The notes under the pieces are model-generated. The model saw only the letters and a program-made list of their open reading frames with translations. It did not search any database and was not told where the DNA came from. A stretch of 64,000 nt of DNA from Setomelanomma holmii (taxonomy: Eukaryota; Ascomycota; Dothideomycetes; Pleosporales; Phaeosphaeriaceae). The stretch spans positions 101,713-165,712 of the forward strand of contig ML978157.1 of the NCBI GenBank assembly GCA_010015745.1. Direction: 5' to 3'. Below are positions 32,613-43,358 of this stretch, piece after piece. The position numbers and the translations under genes were made by a program. Positions within the stretch are counted from its first letter, which is position 1; every line of letters begins with the position of its first letter.

Positions 32613-34505
32613 CTACCATAGGAACCGCTGGACCTTACCAGGTTCGCCTGGCCATGTGAAACCACGGTAGATGAAGATGTAGGTCACGGTAGCGTCAATA
32701 ACTAACATCCAAAGCGTCTCCAGTCCTATTCGAACGTCGTATACTGCGTTCAGCGGTTGTCCTTCACGAGAAAGTGAAGCGGGTGACTGCACATGCAGCC
32801 TCCAGATAATCCACGGAATAATGAAGTACCGTGGCTCGACAAGAGGGGCCGTAATAACGGACAGGGTCGTGGCGACCAGCCAGATGAAAATGAAGCTGAT
32901 CTTGCAAGGTGTACGATGACTCTCACCGCTGGTTGGACGAGTCGTGTCGCGGGCCTTCTCTAGTGCTTGCTCTCCATTGGACGCCGTGCTCAGTGCCTGA
33001 ACTGCCAACCATGCACAAACGGAATAGACTGGGACCACCAGGTACTTAGTCACTGGATGTCGTCGCAAGATGCGAAAGACATAAAACACGTAATGTCGAT
33101 TGTCCGCCAGAGTGTATGGATGTATGATGGTGTTAAAGTGAACAGCTGCGAAAGCGCCAATCACGAACAAGCTTGAAATAAGAAGAGCCGGGAGCTTCTC
33201 GGATGTATATGATGGCGAGTTGGCCGTCACAGTGGGCATGAGCTGCCTTGGTACGAGGGCGATGGCAGTCTTGAGTGCTGGTCCAAGCAGTAGTGGCGCA
33301 GAGAAGAATGCAATGTACGGCCAGATGTACAACATCTGAGGGAGATGCAGCGTTGCAGTATGCGCTGACTTGTCACCTAAACGAGTCAAAGTGCCGCCTA
33401 TACTGAAAATGTGGGGGATTAGTGCTCACCAAGAACGACGCTTCCGTTCCACACCACGAAGCCAGCAAAGAGTCCAAGGAGGACAACGTAAGAGAGTGCC
33501 ACTCGGAGGACTAATAATGGTTTTCCCAGCGCGGCCAGAGCGACAGAGAGCAACAATAAAGCATAATCTAGCAAGTTCAGCATTAATCTCGTCGTGCATA
33601 GCCTGCAGCAGATTATACCTTGAGGGCTAGCATCCTCAACAGACGAATCGTGGACATAGCCTTCACCCCAGCTCTTTTTGAGGACTTCACTTGGGCTCTG
33701 CGTTGCCAGGGATGCGGAAGATGGTGCAGCTGCCTTCAGAGCATCGATGACTCCAAGCCCAGCAGGAAAGATCGCCACCCAGAAGATGTTTGTTTGACGG
33801 AACAAGAGTGCAAGTACTCCCAAGATAACGACACTGAAATCAGCAAGCACACTCGGAGGTGCTGCCTTACCCTTCAGAAAGACGCTGTAGCTCAGCAGCA
33901 CAATCAATGTCGACATGACGTCGGTGTAAAACAATGCCGAGAAGAAGAACAGCGGAGGAAACAAGGCGATGTTGAGGGCCGTGTTCGCGTCAGAAAAAAT
34001 GCTTGGATCACTGGTATCTGACGACTCTTTTGGCAGTGTTCCATTTCTTGGTTGGCCGAAACTAGTTGTGGTTGGAGTGCGCAGCATGCGGAGGATGCCA
34101 TAACTCAGCGGACAAATGAGGCACAATGCCACAACATTGAGCGCCCGAAGAGAAGCCACATCACAGCCGATCAGTGGGTGAAACAATTTGGCAATCAGAT
34201 ACCTGTACATATCAGCGTGTATTGGCAAGAGCACGGTCAAGACTAGATGATCATACAAGCCAGGCGGTGTTGTTATCTTGGGGTCCCACGAATAGTCCCC
34301 TTGGCAGTACTTCTGTGCCTGTGGAATATGGAAGAATTCATCCTGATTTTGACATGAGAGCTGTGTCCAGGGAACTACGCTTATAAGCACTTACGAGGTA
34401 TGGTTCTGGCACTTCTCTCGAGACCACGTTGTACCATGTCGCAGAGATGTTCGCGACAGCCAGCAGAGCGGCAGGCAGCGCCCACGTCTGCAACAACGTA
34501 GGCAT
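32613..34505 (-). CDS. ALG10: dolichyl-P-glucose alpha-1,2-glucosyltransferase (Alg10/Die2)
   Basis: Four exons: 34505-34395, 34342-33619, 33567-33430 and 33376-32613 (578 residues). Introns are 52, 51 and 53 nt. The 51-nt one (33568-33618) has no stop in frame, so unspliced reading adds 17 spurious residues; removing it joins VEDASPQ/DYALLLL. Hallmarks are REVPEPYLDEFFHIPQAQKYC, which joins exons 1 and 2, then YSWDPKITTPPGLY, LFPPLFFFSALFYTDV, FRQTNIFWV, GFVVWNGSVVLGDKSAH and HLPQMLYIWPY. The C-terminal region has HPYTLADNRHYVFYVFRR-like sequence and LVEPRYFIIPWIIW. The ER enzyme adds the terminal glucose to the lipid-linked oligosaccharide used for N-glycosylation. It diverges from PSF2 across 187 bp. 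Confidence 0.95.
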
Positions 34506-34692
34506 CTGATTTCTTGAGGAAGAAGGAAGAAGTGTGAATGAGCAAAAAGTGATGATGTACAATATTAGTGGCCAGAAATCTAGAGGTCCCAGACCGAGCT
34601 AGCTCGAACTCGGCTAGTATCCCCTTCGCGCTCCGCGTCAATTCACCTCCAGACTTCGACAACACTTCCAACTACAGTCAACGCGTCAAGAT
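34506..34692. promoter_or_regulatory. 187-bp bidirectional promoter region of ALG10 and PSF2
   Basis: The ATGs of two essential-type genes face away from each other at 34505 and 34693. All proximal promoter elements and both leaders must fit in this space. I see no strong TATA-like box. Confidence 0.6.
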
Positions 34693-35547
34693 ATGGCATT
34701 GCCTCTGCCTCCGGGGCTCACGCCTCCAGAAATCGCATTTCTATGTGAAATGGAGCTCGTGACTGTCATCCCACGCCAACGTCTTGAAGGACTTGAGCTT
34801 CTTGGGGTACGTGTGCCCCTCCGACACCCCACCACGACTCGCCATAATATAGAGGTCTTGCTATATGCCTGCAGTCAAAGAAGCTGAACATACATAAAGG
34901 GACGCGTGAAACCACTCAATCCACCTCACAGGACCAGTCTCCCCCTCTGGCTCGCACTTCTACTCAAGCGACAGCGCCGCGCGAACATTCTTCCACCATC
35001 ATGGTTGAATACACATTCGCTTACAGCGATCCTCGATCATGAGACAGACCACGACGAGACGTTCTCGCCACCGCCACGGTTACCTCCTCAATCATCGAAC
35101 AACACCCTACCTATATCTCCGCCGTTTCTCTCCAACAATACATCCGATGCAGCGCCAGATGCCCTGCCATATCACTGGCTGGAGCTAGGAGAGATGCTGC
35201 TAGAAGCAGCTTCGGATGACTTTGAGGATCCAGATAATGTACGAAAGCTGTTGAGAGGGTTGAGAGAAGTCAGAATGGCGAAGCTGCGGAGTTATGTCGA
35301 AAAGCTTGACGCGGCAGGCGGTGTAAAGATGAATGGCATTGGGGGCATGGAAGTGGGAGAAGGCAGGGCCTTCGTCATGGGTGTAATTGACGGTCTGAGG
35401 TATGCTGCACTATACGATTGGAATGTCGGCGATGGGCTAATGACGAGCAGGAAAATCGCCGCATCGCGAGAACAGCAACGCAAAGACCGCGACCGAGATG
35501 GCATGGAAGAGGGCGACTATGACGACGATGAGATGGAGATGCAATGA
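34693..35547 (+). CDS. PSF2: GINS complex subunit Psf2
   Basis: Two exons: 34693-34806 and 34900-35547 (253 residues), with one 93-nt intron. Splicing at cataaag/ggacgc joins LEGLELLG to GRVKPLNPPHRTSLPLWLAL in phase 0, as expected for Psf2. Earlier AG acceptors would bring in a TGA. The N-terminus MALPLPPGLTPPEIAFLCEM and the stretch VTVIPRQRLEGLELL form the conserved A-domain start. LLKRQRRANILPPSWL and YHWLELGEMLLEAASDDF follow, then the helical RKLLRGLREVRMAKLR. The last ~25 residues are acidic (EEGDYDDDEMEMQ). A Ser/Pro/Asn-rich insert (about residues 80-115) lengthens it over yeast Psf2. GINS binds Cdc45 and Mcm2-7 to form the replicative helicase. Confidence 0.95.
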
Positions 35548-38500
35548 ATACCTCGACGACAGTGAGACGATATCATGCACTCCAGCATTAGTCCAAGACT
35601 GTTGGTTGGCCATCCTTCGTCTCTCTTTCTTTGTGGCATGAGCAAGTCAAGCTCAAAAGTCCACAAAGTTTGGGTCAGGAGCTTGGACAGTTGACGGGAG
35701 GACAAAGATCAGACGGCCGTCAAACCTCCCGAGATGGATACAGTCGACGTCATCAATGACCGCGGCCCCCCCGGAAGAATAAATGTTCAAGACTTGGATC
35801 ATTGAGGTAAAGCAAAATTGAACCATTGCCGAGGTTGGCACTTCTCGCGAGGTTGCGGCTTGGTCAAGGCCTGTTAGACTATCGAGTCTATTCGTAGAAG
35901 CATTGCTCGTGAGGAGCGCATTGCTGTCGTTGTTGGCCTTTGGCATGCAAAGAATACCTTGTTGATTGAGCCAGTCTCGTTCCAAGCTCGCTGGGCACTG
36001 CAGGCGCCTTCCAAAGTCGACTTCGAGGCGAGACTTTCGGATGCAGCACGCTCATATTGCAGCCGGCATCATTCAGCGGAAGTCACCGTGTTTGAAGGAA
36101 GATAGCGCATTCTCTCGCCGAAGACCTGGAGTCACCTGCTCATCCTCAAACTGCTCTCATCGTTGATAGAGGCAAATTCCGTGGTTGTAGGAATTGGGCC
36201 GCGATGCTTCACCCTGATACCCCTACCGACATGGAAGACCCCTGTGGTGAAGCTCTCAAAGCCGTTGCGAGCACCACGAGAACGCTGTGCTACCTCGGCC
36301 CCCGAGAAGCTTTCCATCACCTGCAGCAGTGGGGTCCCAACAACGTGCTTTTGCGTGATCTTACTTCGGCGGCGATACACGACACGCAACGCGCTTCGGC
36401 ACGAAGCGCAACGGTGACTTCGTCGGCTCAACTCGCGTAAGCCATGCACTGCCCGCCGACTGAACGGCACCCGACTCATGGCCGTATCCATGTGACGGTC
36501 ATGAGACCTGGACATTCCGAATCGGGCAAAAGTGAGGTAGATCGTGGCTTCAAGGATCCAAACTCTACTTACCACTGAGCATTGGTTGTATTGCAGCACA
36601 TCCGAGATAGTCAAGGGCACTGTCTTCACTGCGCGGAAGCTATTGAAGCATCGACTTCGCTCGGTGAGGTTCGATCTCCTCAACAGCCTATTTGCTCGAC
36701 CAGCATGATGCAGCGCATGAACTCACCCGCCCATCCAATATATCACTTTTATCAAACCATCACAGAACTTTAGCATGTGCTCATTGTTCGATACGGAAGG
36801 TGACATCCCCATCATCGACGATGCTGAAAAGCAAAGTCGCCTGTCGCATGTGCGCTTACCTGCATGTATGGAATGCTTAACTCGTGATCTGTGACCTCGA
36901 CGGGCATGCATGAATGTGACGGCCCGCAACGCGACAATAACGCGTGAAGCTGAATTGGTGACGATCGCACCTGGTTGGGTAGCTTGTTGACGGTATGTTG
37001 TTATTGACGAGGTATCTGCTGATGTTCAGTGCCTTGGGCGAGTCGGTTTCGATGCGCACCTGGTAAGTACAGGCATATTATTGGCAGTATGACGGATCCA
37101 GTCGTACACACCATGTGGTGACTGTTGTTTCCGCATTGCATCTTTCTTCACACCTGGATAAACCCACCTCATCCCACAACCACATCCAAGCCCAGCTCAG
37201 CCCAACTCCTCCCCTCCCCACCATCCACCTCTCACATATAACTTACCAGGGCCCATATAACCGCAATCCACACCCACCCACCTTCCTACCAGAAGCAGCA
37301 AGTTCACCACCTTCTCTGCATGCTCTCGAAAGAAATGAGACAATGTATACGAGATGATCTGCTACATGTACACGCTTCAACGTTGAAAGACGAGGAAATG
37401 GGGAAGTACAATGTGTGAGGATTGAGGAGTGTGGTGATTTTCCGCGAATGAGGTGTTCAAACGCGGGCAGGGGGACGAGGTGTGGTGAAACGGAAGCGAG
37501 AGTGCGGACGGGAGAGGGGATGGTGGGTGTAGCGAGGACTTTGGTGTTTCGACGCCTGGTTGTAGTAGAAAAGTGAATAGACTTGTCTATCATAAACATT
37601 GGCATTCTGCTCTCTCGAATGACATCAGCAAGCAAGCTGTCGTATAGTCGCATTCGAATCCAACACAATTCCCGTGTTGTGCTCCAATCTGATGTATGTT
37701 CCTGGCACCTACATACGGTTTGCTGCAGGTACGCGTTCTACAAACTGTAAGATTAGCAGCGGGTATATTGCTCGCGCGTTTTACCCCAGCCGTGCTGCAA
37801 TGACGTCGATGAACCACAATTGCTTTTGTGTTTACTGTTGATCCAACGGCAGAATGGAAAGCATACGAACGGGATAGCGATTTAGGCAGATAGTGTTCAG
37901 CTGGACGTGGCGGTGGCAAGCTGTACCGCGAAGGATTGTGTTCCTGGTCGTGGAATTAGAGCCGCAAGCCCCGCGGCGAGAGGTTCGTGATTGTCAATCT
38001 TGGGCCTATCTGGACGACATTTGGGCATGCGTGCGATGGCTTGTTGAACAATCATATCGAACGTCGCCCGTTCTTGCGCTACATCCACGGCAAGGCTACG
38101 CGCATCTCCATCACGCACTTTATCCGACTTGCGGTCCGCCAGCCTCATATTCGACTAAGACGCACCGACTCCTATCTTTAAGCGCGCCGATTACAGGCAA
38201 ATCGCGCTTTGGATCGTATCGAACCCTCTGCGCGGATGCGGCGGATACGCACTGCTCGGCATGGCATGTGAGTGTGAACAATGACGCAATAAAGAACGAC
38301 TCAGATTCCGATTGTTTAAGAAGGGATGCGCAAGGAGAGTCCCAGCTGTTTTGCGGAAATAATGACCCGACTGGCTGAGACAAAGAAGGAGTGCCGAAAG
38401 AAGGTCAAGATACGGAGTAGACAATCAAGAGTTGCCCTGAGTCGACGGACAGCTGTCATCTGAATCATGGGAGACTTGAGGCTCGGTTGTCATCCAGGAC

Positions 38501-41500
38501 AGCCTTGCTGTTGACCCGTTGGAACTTACCAGCGAGCACGGTTCGCGCGCACATGTCGTGGCGTTGCTGTCGGCGCGCTGCATCAGTGAAGTGCCAAAGT
38601 GCAATTGACCACGTGGCAAGAGCCGTATCTCAATGTTCCACTGCGTAGTATGACAATGAAGGATGCAGAAGTCCTGTACCATGTCGGTATGCGCGCGCAG
38701 TAGACTCGGTGACCGGAATCAACTCTTTGCTGTACGATGAGGGTATGATGTAAAGCGGCACGCAGGCTCCGACTCGAGTCGCATTGCACGACACCAAGGC
38801 TGATCCGTACCCTGTATCTATCATACCGTCGTTGGAATCGACAGTGGACCTTTGGAAGACACCGTACGCTTGGATGAGAGACACATGGGTCTTCTGCGGC
38901 ACTTGTTCATGAAGACCATGGCCTGCGAAGAAGACGCTAGAAGATGAGAATGTATCAGAAGTCGTGGACACGACACGAAGGATTCTTCAATTGTGGGACC
39001 TGGTAGATGTCGAGTCGCGCGCTGTTGGATTTCAACGACCGCGGACGACCCGAGTCTTATTGAACTTATCGTGAGCGTGGATATCTTTCGCGCTGTAATG
39101 GTAAGCAAAGTTTGTGTTACTGTGATGGCAGCCTCGATGTGGTAGCTGGCACAGTAGCATCATCACCCAATGTGCCTCGACGTCGCAGCGCGTCAAAATC
39201 ACATGATTGCGATCAATCGCGACTCTCCTTTTGCACGGAAGTCTTCACAGCGTCCATCCCGTGCCTCGGTACACATGCAGCGGTGTGATGGATAACTTGC
39301 GACAAGTCTAATGTGCTGAACCATGCTGTCGGGTGCACAGTGGGGTGGAGGGGAGGCTGACCGTGGCACTAGCTGCGATTCAGGCAAGACTGACAGCGAT
39401 AAACAACGTAAAAAGGAAAGTGTACGGGTTGTATCGTTCCGCCGTGGTGAGGATCTGCAAGTTTTGGCATGCGCAAGATTACGGCATACTGGATTTGGTT
39501 AGGGGTCGAGACGCAGCACCCAAGGTCGGCGAATGCATCTTACGGCAACTAAAAGTCTTTCCCCGTGCGCCGTTCCGATGCGGTGCTTTTTCGTTTCAGA
39601 TCCCGCGTCATCTGTCGATGGCTTCAACAAGGTTTGCTGACGGAGAGACTTCCGGGCTGACTTCGTGATGTTGGGCAAGCTCGTACACATATCCTGCCAA
39701 AGGATTGGAAGTGAGGACCGGGCCATCCGACAAATGTACTGCTCGTGATCTCATGATCGTACTTGTCGTATAGCACTTGAGATAGCCGGTCCGTAAGACT
39801 GAACGCGCTCACTGGTCCAACATGGAAAATAACGTGGGCAAGTGCACCCCGTTAAGACAGGAAGCGTATCTTTCACGCGCTCACGGCACGGAAATGTGGT
39901 CAATTCGATCGTGATCCAGTTGTGTGGAGTCTCGAATTTCGCAGAGTGGTTCATTGCTGCTCTTGAATCCGCGGATGCGGGGCGATGAACCTTGTGGGAG
40001 TTCCCCCTAAGAACGGATCTTACGAGATACTGTGGGGAACTTGTTGACTACGCAGTTCAACGAAATCTCACACGAGAAGTTGTCAAAGCCACTTCAAGTC
40101 TTCGATGTGCTAAACTTGGGTCTGGAACGTTGTTGCAACGATAATGGTACGATTCCAACACCATTGCCAAGAAGTTTGGTTGCGGGTAAGCTTTACCGTC
40201 GAGCCAAAGAAGATAAGTTGAGTTGTATGCTGTTCGTATCTCGTCGATAATATCTACGTTTTAGTGTCGCTTCGTCCATCCGCGAGGTGCTAAGAGTCCC
40301 CTAGGAGTATTGTTTAGGTGTAAACAGGACGATGTCTCCAGATGTAAAGTTCGATTGAACGATCAGCAATACTCTGCACGGTGCATAGCGTTATAGTGTG
40401 GTGATTGTGATAGTTGCGCGCTGTCTTGCCGCAAAGGAAGCAAGTACATGTGCCGAAGCTCCTCGTGTGTTTTGGTTATCCCTGGTGCAGATCGATGTCC
40501 AAGTCTAGTTAGCACATCAAAGCGAGCCGCGTTTGTGAAGGGATCATCCCTAGAGAAATCGGGCATTTACCGAGCGATCGGCGTCAATCAGAGGGAATGC
40601 ATCGCCAGACTGGACAGCAGCGCCTGTTTCAGGCCCTGGGAAGAGTCAGACAGGCAGCCATGAGAGGCTTTTTCTCGACCGCTGCGGTCCATCCCGGAGA
40701 TCTGTCCGGATCTTCAAGTACGTTGCGCCTTTTTTTGCGTGTTTGTATTGAACGCAGGCACTACACCGTGCTGAAAATATACCGAGGTCTGGGAAACGCA
40801 AAACTGTGATTGCGGCGCATTTGCGCCCAGTGGTGGAATTCAGTGTTGTGGCATTCTCGTGGGCTAATGTTTGCTTCTTAGTATGACGAAGGCGTTGTCG
40901 TCTTGACGAGATGCGGCACAGGCAATTGCTCCACGGGACGGTACGGGTAACGGCAATAGAAGATGAAGTAGCTGGCTATCGACTTCTTGACCCACGTACC
41001 AAAACAGAGCTGCTTCGTGGGTTGGCAGGTCCAGGTTGGTCATACTGTATGTCTAGCTTAGACGCTACCAGCGAATTTAACAAGGTCAAATTCTCCGAAC
41101 AACTTTGTAACCCACTTTTGAGGGAAGGGTTGGGGTTCGCCTGCCCTGAAGCGGAAGTGTTGGTGGTCAATCCTCGTCGAAGTATGGCTAAACAGTGATC
41201 TGAGATACATTCGTCTCTTTTAGGAAGTTGTATGGCTTCCCTCAAGTAGGATTTCTTGGCATCCCAAAAGCTCTGGCTTCATCAGGGTAAACTGTCTGGT
41301 CCCTGCTGGAGCTACTCAGGCCCCTGTGTGATATGCCCAAGGGTTGAGTAGGTCGCCGTCCTCAATGAAGGCAAGATCGTCGAAGTCATCACAGCTGCCT
41401 GTGCACCAAACTCCCCGGACCAGGTGGGTCCAAAATACCCCACAGCGTGCCAGACCCTCCTCCCATCAATGACGTCCTGGGACGTTCCTGTGATCTCGAA

Positions 41501-43358
41501 TTTCCGAGTCCGCCTGACGTGACGAGGGCTGATTGGGTTTCCCAACATCGGTGGACGGGACTATCGGCCCATCTTTCATTTTGCACAGGAAGCGGTATTG
41601 GAGGCTTGCAGTGCCGCAGCCGCATATCTGACTTTTCGGGATATTTTATGGTGCATCCAATGGGAAGAATCTGTGAAAATGCAAGAGTCGCGCGCATGAT
41701 TGATTGGAGGCGTCGACCGTGGCAACCGGGGAGCGTGTGCCGCCTCGGTAGTTACCCTCTTTGGGTTTAAGCCGCTCGAGCAAGGACATGATCCTTTGCC
41801 GCTTCCAGACCCGAGCAGAGACCAGGGAGAGGTTCGTGGTGGAGCGTGCAAGCCTCGCGCTGCAGTAATTCGCGTTTTGGTGTGTGCTCTGCGGGTCTGC
41901 TTCATGCATCCGACTGCATTTGAGTGTGCCAAAAACGTGGAGCGTGGGAGGTCGCAGAGCACACGCATCCGATAATTCTGTCAGAAGTGTCGTGACATCT
42001 TTGCTGTCGATGATGTTGTTGTTGTTCGGAGGAGACGGCAAGCACGCGTCGGGCTCTCCGTTGTTCAACGGCGCTCCGCCAGATTTCCAGTTCAGCTGGA
42101 TAATAGCACGCGATCTTCCAAACGCTTTTATGAGCAATGTGCAAGGGCAGCCCAGCCGGAGAGAAAGTCACTGGCTCCCTCTAAAGCACGGCCGCAGACG
42201 CGCGAATCACGGTCGCGACGCTCGAGGCCAAGGCGTCGTCGAGGTTGGTTACAACGCCGCGGCCCACCAATGTTCCCTGGATGCACATCCCTGCCGATGG
42301 CCCTGACAGTAGCCCATGGCGTCCGTTCACGAGGCTATCCCACAAGTTGACCAGCCCGTGGCATCGACCGCAGCTGTGCGATAATAACGGCGTGGGTGCC
42401 GTCGAGGGCGAGGGTAAGGTACTTTTCCTCCTTCCGCCGGCACCTGCACTGCCATACACTCGCGTGGACCGAGTATCGAATCGCGAAAGGATTGGATGTC
42501 CGGAAGCATAACGTCGCGTGTGTTTCTTTTTGCTGCAGCTTCCCTCGTTTGAGTCGCGACTCCCTCAACTACCAAACCGTTTGGAAGGAACCCCACGCAC
42601 ACTGCTTACGCAGGCAGGCCCGATCCTTGCAGCTCACCAGTGCCTTCCGCCATTGACTTCTGCCACTATCAATCGTGGAAAGCGCGACGCAGTCTGCATC
42701 TGCAGCAGCCCCTCCTTTGCACTCAACACCTCGCAAGACGGGAGCCGTCGACGGGAAACAGACCGTGTCTGAGCTCCTCAACCTGCTCTGCCTGAGCACA
42801 CTCCATTCTGCGGCATCTTTGCGTAACAGAAACCGCGTCTGTCCCAGCACCACCGACTCGAGCAGCTGTTTCACTGCAACGGTTGTCCAACTTCTCGGCT
42901 GGCATCCAGAATAGGCAATTCGCCCTCACCTCAGAATCTGTCACTCGCTGCCCTTTGTCACAAAGAGACCAATTCACATTTGGCATCTTTCACGTCATCG
43001 CCTTGGACCAATCCTTGCCACGGGTATGCTCCCTTCCGTTTGTCGCGTCCCCCCCGCATTCCTGGTGGAGTGGCCGTTCTGTGGCATCATTGTCATTCCT
43101 CGCTTTCTAGCTTCAACACAATAATAACAAGCGCACAGCTAGACCACACCAACACCAACAATCACCGACTTCAGGTGATCGGCTGTTTCATTGTACGCTA
43201 TTGATCAACGACACTACGGTCTGGGCGACGTCACCGACCCATCTGGATTAGATGCTCCCGAAGAACCAGCGGTGCTGCGACGGCTAATTAGCGACCCGCT
43301 ATCTCCAGAGACCCATTGCAAACGATTTGACCCCTCAGTCACCGTTTGTGCTTCCACT
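35548..43358. other. 7.8-kb gene-poor region
   Basis: No gene could be assigned with confidence. The minus strand at 35653-36683 shows two protein-like ORFs (110 and 183 codons) of unknown identity. A minus ORF at 38630-38971 carries a weak dUTPase/dCTP-deaminase-like signature. The strand around 37110-37330 is pyrimidine-rich. The last ~1 kb before 43359 is pyrimidine-rich and is probably the promoter and leader of the Ras exchange-factor gene. I did not recognise transposon ends or reverse-transcriptase/transposase motifs. Confidence 0.45.
38630..38971 (-). pseudogene. possible relic exon with a dUTPase/dCTP-deaminase-like signature
   Basis: This is a 113-codon frame with no ATG start. It contains YGVFQRSTVDSNDGMIDTGYG, where an R-S-T triplet followed after a short loop by G-hydrophobic-IDxGY recalls the substrate and fold motifs of the dUTPase/dCTP deaminase superfamily. 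The expected continuation (strand GxxxxxLxN, then an R+AQ motif) is not clear. The other parts of such a protein are not found in frame nearby. It may be a decayed gene fragment, an exon of an unresolved gene or chance. Confidence 0.22.

Noticed and set aside
16388..34505. Idea that GPI10, ALG10 and the GH92 mannosidase form a glycan gene cluster
   Set aside because: They are separated by unrelated genes over more than 30 kb and are core or independently distributed genes, so co-location is probably chance.
36660..36690. tRNA B-box-like ggttcgatctcc
   Set aside because: The flanking arms do not form a proper T-stem with a 7-nt loop, and no acceptor stem or A box fits upstream.
41646..42137. 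163-codon minus-strand ORF
   Set aside because: Non-ATG start possible, overlaps other frames and shows no recognisable domain.
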